Shown: positions 1 through 8,542 of the stretch, in pieces | How positions within the stretch are numbered: position 1 is the first letter of the stretch | Layout of the letters: the number at the start of each line of letters is the position of its first letter | Source of the DNA: Zoogloeaceae bacterium | Lineage (GTDB): Bacteria; Pseudomonadota; Gammaproteobacteria; Burkholderiales; Rhodocyclaceae | Assembly (NCBI GenBank): GCA_024235635.1 | Contig: JACKMA010000001.1 | Location: forward strand, 992,001-1,056,000 | Direction: 5' to 3' | Length of the DNA: 64,000 nucleotides | The notes under the pieces: model-generated | The model's database searches: none | What the model was told of the DNA's origin: nothing | Seen by the model: only the letters and a program-made list of their open reading frames with translations | Made by a program: the position numbers and the translations under genes

Positions 1-590
1 CGGTTCGGCGTCACCAGGGCAGCGCCGCCATAGCGCGCGAAATCATCGCCCTTGGGGTCCACCAGCACCGGCTTGCCGGCCTCGCGGGCAATTCGGACCA
101 TGTCGCCGACATCGGTGAGACCGCCCTTATCGTAGTCGGACAGGACCACGAGGTCATGGCCACGCACCAGTTCGCGATATTCGTCGAGCTTGGCCTGGAG
201 CACCTCGCGGGTCGGCCGTGTCTCGAAGTCGATTCTCAGCAATTGTTGCTGGCGACCGATCACCCTCAGCTTGATCGTGGTATGCAGCGACGCATCCGGG
301 TGCAGGCTCGCACACACCTCGTCCTGCTCGAGCAGCCGCGCCAGCGAACCTGCCGCCTCGTCCTGGCCGACCACCGCCAGCAGTGAAACATGGGCACCGA
401 GCGCGCGGGCATTGCGCGCCACGTTGGCGGCGCCGCCCGGCCGGTCCTCACTGCGCTCCATCAAGACCACCGGCACCGGCGCCTCCGGCGAGATGCGGGA
501 GACGTCACCGAACCAGTAACGGTCGAGCATCACGTCGCCGACCACCAGCACCCTGGCGCCGGCGGTATCCGGCACTGCCGGCAGGCTCAC
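1..590 (-). CDS. rfaE1: D-glycero-beta-D-manno-heptose-7-phosphate kinase (RfaE/HldE domain I), 3' end outside window
   Basis: Phosphorylates heptose 7-phosphate at O-1 in cytosolic ADP-heptose synthesis for the LPS inner core. About 196 residues of the PfkB-type sugar kinase fold are present: the N-terminal strand ARVLVVGDVMLDRYWFGDV, the ISPEAPVPVV segment, the GGAANVA substrate motif, and DPKGDDFARY near the cut. The catalytic GAGD motif lies beyond base 1, so I cannot tell a single-domain kinase from a bifunctional HldE. The start is a GTG: it is the only usable start codon between the ugd stop and the conserved domain, with a weak GAGG upstream. It follows ugd by 40 bases on the same strand, so the two envelope-sugar genes probably share a transcript. 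Confidence 0.9.
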   Translation of the reverse strand, partial: MSLPAVPDTAGARVLVVGDVMLDRYWFGDVSRISPEAPVPVVLMERSEDRPGGAANVARNARALGAHVSLLAVVGQDEAAGSLARLLEQDEVCASLHPDASLHTTIKLRVIGRQQQLLRIDFETRPTREVLQAKLDEYRELVRGHDLVVLSDYDKGGLTDVGDMVRIAREAGKPVLVDPKGDDFARYGGAALVTPN

Positions 591-630
591 GGTTCGGACC
601 TCGAGTGACCAGCCGGTCGGGCGCGGGCGC

Positions 631-1953
631 TCATGGCCGCCCGATTCCGTGGTATTCGATGCCGGCGGCGCGGGGCACCTCGGGGTCGAACATGTTGCGG
701 CCGTCAAAGATCACCGGCTGCTTCAGGCGGTCCTTGATGGCTTCGAAATCCGGACTGCGGAATTCCTTCCATTCGGTGACGATCACCAACGCGTCGGCGT
801 CGTCGAGGGCGCTCTTCGGCCGTCCGGCGTAGGAGAGGCCGCGGGTGTCGCCGAAAATCCGCTCGGCCTCGCGCATCGCCACCGGATCATATGCGGTCAC
901 AGTCGCACCGCGCCCCAGCAGTTCGGCGATCAGGACCCGGCTCGGTGCCTCGCGCATGTCGTCGGTGTTGGGCTTGAAGGCAAGCCCCCACATCGCGAAG
1001 CGCCGCCCCGAAAGATCATCGCCAAAGCGCTTGACGATCTTGTCGACCAGCACGTGCTTCTGCGACTCGTTGGCTTCCTCGACTGCGGTCAATACTTTGA
1101 GTTCATGGCCGAATTCCAGACCGGTACGGATCAGCGCCTTGACGTCCTTCGGAAAGCACGAACCGCCGTAACCGCAACCGGAATACAGGAAGTGGTAGCC
1201 GATGCGCGGATCCGAACCGATGCCCTGCCGCACCCATTCGATGTCCGCCCCCATCGTCTCGGCGAGATTGGCCAATTCGTTCATGAAGCTGATGCGGGTG
1301 GCCAGCATCGCGTTGGCGGCGTACTTGGTCAGTTCGGCGCTCTTGACGTCCATCACCAGCAGGCGTTCGCGATTGCGCTGGAACGGCGCGTAGAGCTGAC
1401 GCATCAGCGAAATCGCGCGCTCGTCATCGGCGCCGACGACGATCCTGTCCGGCCGCATGAAATCCTCGAGGGCGGCACCCTCCTTGAGGAATTCCGGGTT
1501 CGAGACCACGCTGTAGCCGAGGTCCGCACCGCGTTCGGCCAGCACTTCGGCGATCGCCCTGGACACCTTTTCACCGGTCCCGACCGGCACCGTCGACTTG
1601 TCCACCACGACCCGGTAGTCGTCCATGTGGCGGGCGATGTTGCGCGCAGCTGCCAGCACGTACTGCAGGTCTGCCGAACCGTCTTCATCCGGCGGCGTGC
1701 CGACCGCGATGAACTGGATCACGCCGAAACGGGCGGCCTCGGCGACATCGGTCGTGAACGACAGGCGCCCGGCCTGGACATTGCGTCGCACGACCTCCTC
1801 GAGGCCGGGTTCGTGGATCGGGATGCCGCCGCCCTCGAGGATCCTGATCTTTTCCGGATCGAGATCGAGACACAGCACATCGTTGCCCACATCGGCCAGG
1901 CAAGCGCCGGAAACCAGCCCCACATAGCCCGTACCCACTACCGTGATCTTCAT
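631..1953 (-). CDS. ugd: UDP-glucose 6-dehydrogenase
   Basis: Oxidises UDP-glucose to UDP-glucuronate with two NAD+, supplying sugar for exopolysaccharide or LPS decoration. The 440 residues match the usual length. Visible motifs are the N-terminal Rossmann loop GTGYVGLVSGACLADVG, the GTPPDEDGSADL segment of the NAD-binding domain, the catalytic cysteine motif SGCGYGGSCFPKDV near residue 260, and the C-terminal UDP-binding domain with WGLAFKPNTDDMREAPS. It starts 45 bases after lapB ends and runs into the heptose kinase gene, so it sits at the LPS-related end of the rpsA-lapAB block. The family also contains UDP-ManNAc and GDP-mannose dehydrogenases, but the motif set fits UDP-glucose best. 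Confidence 0.95.
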   Translation of the reverse strand: MKITVVGTGYVGLVSGACLADVGNDVLCLDLDPEKIRILEGGGIPIHEPGLEEVVRRNVQAGRLSFTTDVAEAARFGVIQFIAVGTPPDEDGSADLQYVLAAARNIARHMDDYRVVVDKSTVPVGTGEKVSRAIAEVLAERGADLGYSVVSNPEFLKEGAALEDFMRPDRIVVGADDERAISLMRQLYAPFQRNRERLLVMDVKSAELTKYAANAMLATRISFMNELANLAETMGADIEWVRQGIGSDPRIGYHFLYSGCGYGGSCFPKDVKALIRTGLEFGHELKVLTAVEEANESQKHVLVDKIVKRFGDDLSGRRFAMWGLAFKPNTDDMREAPSRVLIAELLGRGATVTAYDPVAMREAERIFGDTRGLSYAGRPKSALDDADALVIVTEWKEFRSPDFEAIKDRLKQPVIFDGRNMFDPEVPRAAGIEYHGIGRP

Positions 1954-1998
1954 GTTCGCTTACCGTGTTTTAAGACTTGGATTCGATTCGGGCCGGAC

Positions 1999-3174
1999 TC
2001 AGGGGGTCAGGTCGAATTCCTCGGTTCGCCGCGGCGGGTAGGTCTCCCAGCCGCCGCACGCGGGGCACCGCCAGTAGAACTGCCGGGCCTTGAAGCCGCA
2101 GGCATCGCAACGATACCGTGCCACGCGACGGGTGTGGCCGTGGACCAGTTGCTTGACCAGTTCGATGTCGTTGCGTTGTTCGACGGAGGCGGTCAGCAGC
2201 GCCGCCTCGAGCAGCTTGTCGAGGCCGAGCAGGGTCGGGTTGCGGCGCAACTCGTCGCGCACCAGTTCATATGCGGCACGTGGCCCGGCCTTTTCCAGTT
2301 CCCACTGGAAGACCTCGTCGAGCAGGTCGAGCGACGGGTGCTGCGCAAGCCAGGCCTGCAGCAGCTGCAATCCCTGCTCGACCGCATCGCGACGACGATA
2401 GGCTTCCATGACGCGCTCCGCGACCAGCGCCAGATACACCGGGTTCTGCTTCTCGATGCGCTTCCAGTGCTCCAGCGCGGCAGCGTCGTCGCCCCCCTCG
2501 GCGGCGAGGTCGCCGGACAGGATCGATGCGCGCACGCACTGGCGATTCTGCGCAACGGCCCGCTCCAGTTCGACGCGAGCCTCGTCGAAGCGCGAGTCGG
2601 CGATCATGCCGGCCGCCAGTTCGCAATGGAAATTGGCCACTTCCTTGCGCCACTGCAACTGGTCGTTTTCGGGCAGACCGGCAATGATCTCGATCGCACG
2701 CCGCCAGTCCTTCTCCTGCTGGTAGATCTCGATCAGATACTTGAACGCGACATCCGCCAGCCGAGATTCGCGAAGCCGCAGAAACGCCGCCTCGGCCCGA
2801 TCGAGCAGGCCGGCCTTGAGGTAGTCCTGGCCGAGTTCGCCCAGCGCCTGCAGGCGTTGATCCTCGCTGAGGTCTTCACGATCGACCAGATTCTGGTGCA
2901 TCCGGATGGCGCGATCGATCTCGCCCCGGCGACGGAACATGTTGCCGAGGGCGAAGTGCAGTTCGATCGTCTGCGGATCGATCTTGACGGCCTCGATGAA
3001 GGCGTCGATCGCTTTGTCCTGCTGCTCATTGAGCAGAAAGTTCAGACCGGACAGGTACGAGCGCGGCAGGCTGCGGGATTCATTCACCACCTGCCGGATG
3101 TCGATGCGTGCCGCCATCCAGCCGAGGGCGAAGAACAATGGGAAGGCGAGCAGCCACCAAAGCTCAAAATCCAT
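1999..3174 (-). CDS. lapB: LPS assembly protein LapB (YciM), TPR and rubredoxin-like
   Basis: LapB is an inner-membrane-anchored, cytoplasm-facing protein that in E. coli adjusts LPS synthesis by targeting LpxC for FtsH degradation. The 391 residues show an N-terminal membrane anchor (WWLLAFPLFFALGWMAARID), a long tetratricopeptide array from about residue 45 to 340, and a C-terminal rubredoxin-type zinc site with cysteine pairs CDACG and CPACG. That is the full family architecture and length. It begins 3 bases after the lapA stop, so the pair is translationally coupled in the order rpsA-ihfB-lapA-lapB seen in many proteobacteria. Confidence 0.94.
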   Translation of the reverse strand: MDFELWWLLAFPLFFALGWMAARIDIRQVVNESRSLPRSYLSGLNFLLNEQQDKAIDAFIEAVKIDPQTIELHFALGNMFRRRGEIDRAIRMHQNLVDREDLSEDQRLQALGELGQDYLKAGLLDRAEAAFLRLRESRLADVAFKYLIEIYQQEKDWRRAIEIIAGLPENDQLQWRKEVANFHCELAAGMIADSRFDEARVELERAVAQNRQCVRASILSGDLAAEGGDDAAALEHWKRIEKQNPVYLALVAERVMEAYRRRDAVEQGLQLLQAWLAQHPSLDLLDEVFQWELEKAGPRAAYELVRDELRRNPTLLGLDKLLEAALLTASVEQRNDIELVKQLVHGHTRRVARYRCDACGFKARQFYWRCPACGGWETYPPRRTEEFDLTP

Positions 3175-3177
3175 GCG

Positions 3178-3486
3178 TCAGTGGGCTTCGGGCGCATGCG
3201 CGCCGTCGTGCACCACCAGCGCCCGGTCGGCAGCCAGATCCTCGGCGTGCTTCAGCCGCTTCCTGAGCTTCGAGATCTCGCGCCGCTTGGCCAGCGTCGA
3301 GACACTCGTGATGCTCGCGCCGATCAACGCACCGCCCGCGAAGAACGCGAGCATCACGAAGATCAGCGGAAACTGCCGCACTTCTCCGAAGAAGAACTGC
3401 ACATTGACCAACTCGTCGTTCTTGATCGCAAAACCGAACAGGAAGACGAACAGGACGATTCGAAAAATCCAGATCAGGAGTCGCAT
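3178..3486 (-). CDS. lapA: LPS assembly protein LapA (DUF1049)
   Basis: Small inner-membrane partner of LapB. The 102 residues contain two hydrophobic segments (about residues 4-20, LIWIFRIVLFVFLFGFAI, and about 40-65) followed by a charged, helix-prone cytoplasmic tail (LAKRREISKLRKRLKHAEDL). This matches the DUF1049 family. It lies directly in front of lapB with a 3-base gap. A strong terminator hairpin with a U-tract sits only 28 bases upstream of the start codon, between ihfB and lapA, so lapAB must rely on read-through or a promoter overlapping that spot. Confidence 0.9.
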   Translation of the reverse strand: MRLLIWIFRIVLFVFLFGFAIKNDELVNVQFFFGEVRQFPLIFVMLAFFAGGALIGASITSVSTLAKRREISKLRKRLKHAEDLAADRALVVHDGAHAPEAH

Positions 3487-3513
3487 GGTTTGCGATTATC
3501 GCCGAGCAAGAAC

Positions 3514-3540
3514 AAAAAAAGAAAGGCGGCTGTCGCCGCC
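3514..3540 (-). terminator. Rho-independent terminator after ihfB
   Basis: On the minus strand a 6-bp GC stem (GGCGGC/GCCGCC) with a GACA tetraloop is followed by a U-rich tract (TTTCTTTTTTT). It sits 78 bases after the ihfB stop and 28 bases before the lapA start. It probably ends or attenuates the rpsA-ihfB transcript ahead of lapAB. Confidence 0.8.
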
Positions 3541-3618
3541 CACCCGATTTCGCATGATTCGACCCCTGCCGCCGCTGCGACGCCCACCTGCGAACGGGTG
3601 GTGAAGGGCCGTGCCATG

Positions 3619-3906
3619 TCAGGAATTGATATCCACCCGCTCGCGCAATTCCTTGCCGGCCTTGAAGTGCGGCACGAACTTCTCGGGCACCGACACCCTT
3701 TCTCCAGACTTCGGGTTGCGACCGATGCGCGGCGGCCTGTAGTTGAGCGCAAAGCTGCCGAACCCGCGGATCTCGATGCGATCACCCTTGGACAGCGCCT
3801 CGGTCATCGCATCGATGATCACCTTGACCGCGTAATCGGCGTCCTTTGCGACCAGCTGAGGCGCGAAGCGCTCGGCCAGTCGCGCAATGAGTTCCGATTT
3901 GGTCAT
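3619..3906 (-). CDS. ihfB: Integration host factor beta subunit
   Basis: Half of the IHF heterodimer that bends DNA sharply at promoters, origins and recombination sites. The 95 residues have the classic start MTKSELIARLAERF, the DNA-binding arm with RIEIRGFGSFALNYRPPRIGRNPKSG (its GRNP tip inserts in the minor groove) and the C-terminal helix KAGKELRERV. Length and motifs match IhfB rather than HU or IhfA. It follows rpsA by 10 bases, the same pairing as in E. coli, and is followed by an intrinsic terminator. Confidence 0.96.
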   Translation of the reverse strand: MTKSELIARLAERFAPQLVAKDADYAVKVIIDAMTEALSKGDRIEIRGFGSFALNYRPPRIGRNPKSGERVSVPEKFVPHFKAGKELRERVDINS

Positions 3907-3916
3907 GGCTGCGGAA

Positions 3917-5617
3917 CTATTGCTTCTGCTCGTTCAGCTTGGCCTTCAGCAGGGCGCCCAGGTTGGTCGTCCCGGTCGCGGCTTCGGAGGCCAGCTTCTG
4001 CATGGCCTCGCTCTGCTCGACCTGGTCCTTGGCCCGGATCGACAGGTTGATCGAACGGGATTTGCGATCCACGTTGATGATCAGCGCCTCGACTTCCTCG
4101 CCTTCCTTCAGCACGGCGGAAAGATCGTCCACGCGGTGGGTGGCGAACTCGGACGCACGAAGGTAACCTTCGACCTCTTCGGACAACGAAACCACCGCAC
4201 CGCGGGCGTCGACCGACTTGACGCTACCACGCACCAGGCTGTTCTTCTCGTGGGTGGCGATGAAGTTGGTGAAGGGATCGCCCTCCATCTGTTTCACGCC
4301 CAGCGAAATACGCTCGCGCTCGACATCGATCGACAGCACCACGGCCTCGACCTCGTCGCCCTTCTTGAAGCGGCGCACGGCGTCCTCGCCGGATTCGCTC
4401 CACGACAGGTCGGACAGGTGGACCAGACCGTCGATGCCGCCTTCCAGACCGATGAACACGCCGAAATCGGTGATCGACTTGATCTGGCCGCGAACCTTGT
4501 CGCCCTTCTTGTGGTTGATCGCGAAATCGTCCCACGGGTTGGACATGCACTGCTTCATGCCGAGCGAGATGCGGCGACGATCCTCGTCGATCTCGAGGAT
4601 CATGACCTCGACCTCGTCGCCGAGCTGCACGACCTTGGTCGGGTGGATGTTCTTGTTGGTCCAGTCCATCTCCGAGACGTGCACCAGGCCTTCGATGCCC
4701 TGCTCGACTTCGACGAAGGCGCCATAGTCGGTAATGTTGGTGACCTTGCCGAACAGACGCGTGCCGTTGGGGTAGCGGCGCGAAATGCCGATCCACGGAT
4801 CTTCGCCGAGCTGCTTGAGGCCCAGCGAGACACGGTTCTTCTCCTGGTCGAACTTGAGCACCTTGGATTCGATCTCATCGCCCACCGCCAGCACTTCGCT
4901 GGGGTGACGGACGCGGCGCCAGGCCAGATCGGTGATGTGCAGCAGGCCGTCGATGCCACCGAGGTCGACGAAGGCGCCGTAGTCGGTGATGTTCTTGACG
5001 ATGCCCTTGATGACCTTGCCTTCCTGCAGCGTGGACAAGAGCTTCTCGCGCTCCTCGCCCATCGTCTCTTCGAGCACGGCGCGACGCGAGACGACGACGT
5101 TGTTGCGCTTGCGATCGAGCTTGATGACCTTGAACTCGAACTCCTTGCCTTCGTAGGGAGCCGTGTCCTTGACGGGACGCATGTCCACCAGCGAACCGGG
5201 TAGGAAGGCGCGAATGCCGTTGGTCATGACGGTCAGGCCGCCCTTGACCCGTCCGGAAATCACGCCGGTGACCAGCGAGCCTTCGTTGAGCGCCTTCTCC
5301 AGGTCGTTCCAGGCCGCGATGCGCTTCGCCTTGTCGCGCGACAGGCGGGTCTCGCCGTAGCCGTCCTCGAGCGCGTCGATGGCGACCTGGACGTAATCGC
5401 CCGAGTTGACCTCGACTTCGCCGCGGTCGTTGCGGAACTCGTCGATCGGGATGTAGCTTTCGGACTTTAGGCCGGCATTGACGATCACGAAATTCTGATC
5501 GATGCGGACGACCTCGGCGGTGATGACCTCACCGGCGCGCATCTCCTGGCGGGAGAGACTCTCTTCGAAAAGCTCGGCAAAGCTTTCCTGGCTGGATACA
5601 GCAGTTGCAGTGGACAT
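3917..5617 (-). CDS. rpsA: 30S ribosomal protein S1
   Basis: Binds mRNA at the 30S platform and is needed to initiate on weak or structured leaders. The protein is about 566 residues (E. coli S1 has 557) with six S1 RNA-binding repeats. Examples are the repeat signatures VKNITDYGAFVDLGGIDGLL, VTNITDYGAFVEVEQGIEGL and IKSITDFGVFIGLEGGIDGL. I chose the ATG giving MSTATAVSSQ over a GTG 15 codons upstream, because S1 family members begin close to this point. The bases before the ATG are pyrimidine-rich (a run of seven T) and lack a Shine-Dalgarno, as in E. coli rpsA, where this allows autogenous repression. It lies between aroA-cmk and ihfB. Confidence 0.95.
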   Translation of the reverse strand: MSTATAVSSQESFAELFEESLSRQEMRAGEVITAEVVRIDQNFVIVNAGLKSESYIPIDEFRNDRGEVEVNSGDYVQVAIDALEDGYGETRLSRDKAKRIAAWNDLEKALNEGSLVTGVISGRVKGGLTVMTNGIRAFLPGSLVDMRPVKDTAPYEGKEFEFKVIKLDRKRNNVVVSRRAVLEETMGEEREKLLSTLQEGKVIKGIVKNITDYGAFVDLGGIDGLLHITDLAWRRVRHPSEVLAVGDEIESKVLKFDQEKNRVSLGLKQLGEDPWIGISRRYPNGTRLFGKVTNITDYGAFVEVEQGIEGLVHVSEMDWTNKNIHPTKVVQLGDEVEVMILEIDEDRRRISLGMKQCMSNPWDDFAINHKKGDKVRGQIKSITDFGVFIGLEGGIDGLVHLSDLSWSESGEDAVRRFKKGDEVEAVVLSIDVERERISLGVKQMEGDPFTNFIATHEKNSLVRGSVKSVDARGAVVSLSEEVEGYLRASEFATHRVDDLSAVLKEGEEVEALIINVDRKSRSINLSIRAKDQVEQSEAMQKLASEAATGTTNLGALLKAKLNEQKQ

Positions 5618-5706
5618 AAAAAAACTCGGATTACCGCCGCGCGGCGGAGCTTGGTTGAACACCCGCCCGCGGCCATTGCGGCCGTCGGACGACTCATCTT
5701 CGATCT

Positions 5707-7647
5707 TCAGGGGGCCGCGCCGGCGGCATCGAGCACGAAATCGACAGCCTGATCGATGTCCATGGCGGAGGTATCGAGCAGCAGTGCGTCGTCCTGTTGC
5801 CTGAGCGGGGCCACGCTGCGCGCCGCATCTCTCGCATCGCGATCGCGCATGTCCTGAATAAGACCCGGCATGTTAGCAGCCATTCCTTTTTCCAACAACT
5901 GCTTATAGCGACGTTCCGCGCGAATCTCTGCGCTCGCGGTGAGATAGATCTTGACGCCGGCGTCCGGAAAGATCGTCGAGGCCATGTCGCGTCCTTCGGC
6001 CACCAGACCCGGGGCCTGACGGTACGCTCGCTGCCGCAGCACCAGCGCTTCGCGCACCGCGGGCAGCGCGGCCACCTGCGACGCGCCCACCGAACACGCC
6101 TCGGCACGGATCGCGTCGCCGACGTCGTCACCGTCGAGCAGCACCCGCCCGCCTTCGAAGCGGGCGGGCAGCGCCCGGGCCAGTGCCGCCACCGCGGGTT
6201 CGTCATCGAGCGCCAGGCCGGCACGGGTTGCCGCCAGCGCCACCAGCCGGTACAAGGCGCCGCTGTCGAGATGGTGGTAGCCGAGCCGCTCGGCGACCCG
6301 CGCCGCGACCGTGCCCTTGCCCGAGGCCGAGGGCCCGTCGATCGCGATCACCGGCACCGAGCGGCCGACCGACGCGAAGGTCGCGAAATAATCGGGAAAG
6401 GTTTTGTTGACGCACTTGGGATCGTTGATGCGCACGGCCGTGCCAGCGAGCGTCGCCAGCGAAAAGCACATCGCCATGCGGTGATCGTCGTAGGTGTCGA
6501 TCGCCGCATGACGGATCGCCGGCGGCGGCACCACGACGAGCTGGTCGTCGCCCTCGTCCACCTGGGCGCCGAGCTTGCGCAGTTCGGCCGCCATTGCCGC
6601 GATGCGGTCGGTTTCCTTAACACGCCACGACGCAATGTTGCGCAGCCGGCAGGCGCCGTCAGTGAACAGTGCGACCACCGCCAGCGTCATGGCCGCATCG
6701 GGAATGTGGTTCAGATCGAGATCGAAGGCCCGCAGACCGCCGGCTTCCGGCGCCCGGCATTCGATCCAGTTGTCGCCGATCTCGATCTGCGCGCCGATCG
6801 AGGCCAGCGCATCGGCAAAGCGCACGTCGCCCTGGATGCTGTCGCGGCCGACGCCCTCCACCCGCACCGGGCCACCGCCGACGGCACCGGCAGCGAGGAA
6901 GTAGGAGGCCGACGATGCATCCCCTTCGACGTGGATGTCGCCGGGGCTGCGGTAGCGCGCACCGGCCGGCACGACGAAGGCCTGCCAGCCCTCGCGGGCG
7001 ACGACCACCCCGAAGCGGGCCATCAGCGCGAGCGTGATCGCGACGTAGGGCTTGGAGATCAGCTCGCCGACCACTTCGATGCGGGTCTCGACGCCGGTCA
7101 GCGGCATCGCCATCAACAGGGCGGTCAGGAACTGGCTGGAGACTTCGCCGCGCACGCGCACGACGCCGCCCGGACGGATCTCGGCGGGCTCGATCACCAG
7201 CGGCGGATAGCCCTCGACACCCTGGTAGCCGATGTTGGCGCCCAGCTGGCGCAGTCCGTCCACCAGATCGCCGATCGGTCGTTCGTGCATGCGCGCGACG
7301 CCGGACAGACGATAGTGACCGCCGGACAGCGCCAGCGCCGCGGTCAGGGGCCGGAACGCGGTGCCCGCGTTGCCGAGGAACAGATCGCCGTGCTTGACCG
7401 GCAATGCGCCGCCCGCGCCATGAACGCGAAAACGACCCGCCTCGTCGAGCGACTCCCAGCGCACGCCGAGGGCGTCGAGGGCGTCGAGCATGCGGTCGAC
7501 GTCGTCGGAGGCCAGCAGATCGTGGATCTCGGTCACACCTTCGGCCAGCGCGGCGAGCAGCAACACCCGATTCGAGATGCTCTTCGAGCCCGGCAACCGA
7601 ACCGTTCCGGCGGCACCCGAGAGCGGCGGGAGATCGAGATGGTCCAT
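5707..7647 (-). CDS. aroA-cmk: Fused EPSP synthase-cytidylate kinase (AroA-Cmk)
   Basis: One 646-residue chain joins two enzymes that are usually separate neighbours. Residues about 1-425 are 3-phosphoshikimate 1-carboxyvinyltransferase: LPGSKSISNRVLLLAALAEG, GNAGTAFRPLTAALAL, HIPDAAMT with its catalytic Asp, VKETDRI and YDDHRMAMCFSL. From about residue 430 comes CMP kinase: the P-loop GPSASGKGT, LDSGALYRL, EGRDM and a C-terminal LLLDTSAMDID segment. No stop or restart lies between them. The ATG giving MDHLDLPPLSG is 5 bases after the tyrA stop; a farther GTG would overlap tyrA. Shikimate synthesis and pyrimidine nucleotide supply are therefore made in fixed 1:1 ratio. I recall similar annotated fusions in other betaproteobacteria. 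Confidence 0.93.
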   Translation of the reverse strand: MDHLDLPPLSGAAGTVRLPGSKSISNRVLLLAALAEGVTEIHDLLASDDVDRMLDALDALGVRWESLDEAGRFRVHGAGGALPVKHGDLFLGNAGTAFRPLTAALALSGGHYRLSGVARMHERPIGDLVDGLRQLGANIGYQGVEGYPPLVIEPAEIRPGGVVRVRGEVSSQFLTALLMAMPLTGVETRIEVVGELISKPYVAITLALMARFGVVVAREGWQAFVVPAGARYRSPGDIHVEGDASSASYFLAAGAVGGGPVRVEGVGRDSIQGDVRFADALASIGAQIEIGDNWIECRAPEAGGLRAFDLDLNHIPDAAMTLAVVALFTDGACRLRNIASWRVKETDRIAAMAAELRKLGAQVDEGDDQLVVVPPPAIRHAAIDTYDDHRMAMCFSLATLAGTAVRINDPKCVNKTFPDYFATFASVGRSVPVIAIDGPSASGKGTVAARVAERLGYHHLDSGALYRLVALAATRAGLALDDEPAVAALARALPARFEGGRVLLDGDDVGDAIRAEACSVGASQVAALPAVREALVLRQRAYRQAPGLVAEGRDMASTIFPDAGVKIYLTASAEIRAERRYKQLLEKGMAANMPGLIQDMRDRDARDAARSVAPLRQQDDALLLDTSAMDIDQAVDFVLDAAGAAP

Positions 7648-7654
7648 GTCGGCT

Positions 7655-8530
7655 TCAATCCTCCTTGCGATTGGCCCACGCATTGCGCGCCGTCCGCGCG
7701 TCGTCGAAGATCGCCTCCAGCGACCTTCCGTCCCCCGACAGCAGGTAGGCGCGCAACAAGGCCAGTTCGGCGAGATAGGCGTCGAGTTCGCCGATCAGTG
7801 CCTGCCGGTTGGCGATGCAGATGTCCCGCCACATCTCCGGATGGCTGCCGGCGATCCGCGTGAAGTCGCGGAATCCGCCGGCGGCGTAACCGAAGAGCTG
7901 TTCGGCGTTGGCCCGCTGGGCGAGATCGTGAACCAGGCCGAAGGCCAGTAGGTGCGGCAGATGGCTGACCGCGGCGAATACCCGGTCGTGTTCCTGCGGC
8001 GTCATTTCGAACAGCTGGCCACCACAGGCCTGCCACGCCTGCCGCACCAGCGCGACCGCGCCGGCGTCGTTTTCCGGCAGCGGCGTGACAACCACCTTGC
8101 GGTCCCGGTAGAGCTCGGCGTACGCCGCTTCGGCGCCGCTGTTCTCGGAGCCGGCAATCGGATGCGACGGCACCACCTGACCGAGCTGGCGGTCCAGGTT
8201 GCGGTAGATCGCCTCGATGACGTCGCTCTTGGTACTGCCGGCATCGGTGACCACGGTGCCGGGCGCCAGATGGGGCGCCATCGCCGCCATCACGCCGTCC
8301 ATCTGTCCCACCGGCGTCGCGATCAGCACCAGACCTGCACCGGCCAGCGCGTCGGCCCAGTCGTCGGTGGCGCGATCGACGATGCCGAGTACCGTCGCCT
8401 TCGCCAGCGAAGCCGGGCTGCGGCCGACGCCGACCACTTCGCCGACCAGACCCGCCGCCCGCAGCGCCAGTGCAAAGGATCCGCCGATCAGGCCGACACC
8501 GCACACCACCAGCTTGTCGATCCGGGTCAT
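7655..8530 (-). CDS. tyrA: Prephenate dehydrogenase (TyrA)
   Basis: Oxidatively decarboxylates prephenate (or arogenate) to the tyrosine precursor. The 291 residues carry the N-terminal dinucleotide loop CGVGLIGGSFALALRAAG, TDAGSTKSDVIEA and the HPIAGSENSG active-site histidine motif, then the helical dimerisation domain with VSHLPHLLAFGLV. There is no fused chorismate mutase or ACT domain, so this is the short monofunctional type; the mutase activity is supplied by pheA. It lies between hisC (12 bases upstream) and aroA-cmk, forming the run pheA-hisC-tyrA-aroA. Confidence 0.94.
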   Translation of the reverse strand: MTRIDKLVVCGVGLIGGSFALALRAAGLVGEVVGVGRSPASLAKATVLGIVDRATDDWADALAGAGLVLIATPVGQMDGVMAAMAPHLAPGTVVTDAGSTKSDVIEAIYRNLDRQLGQVVPSHPIAGSENSGAEAAYAELYRDRKVVVTPLPENDAGAVALVRQAWQACGGQLFEMTPQEHDRVFAAVSHLPHLLAFGLVHDLAQRANAEQLFGYAAGGFRDFTRIAGSHPEMWRDICIANRQALIGELDAYLAELALLRAYLLSGDGRSLEAIFDDARTARNAWANRKED

Positions 8531-8542
8531 GCCGTATTCCGT

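Noticed and set aside
649..4050. Very long open frame on the plus strand opposite ugd, lapB and lapA
   Set aside because: It is a GC-rich mirror frame of well-recognised minus-strand genes. The translation has no domain, and its composition (His/Arg/Gly/Gln-rich) is typical of antisense frames in high-GC DNA.
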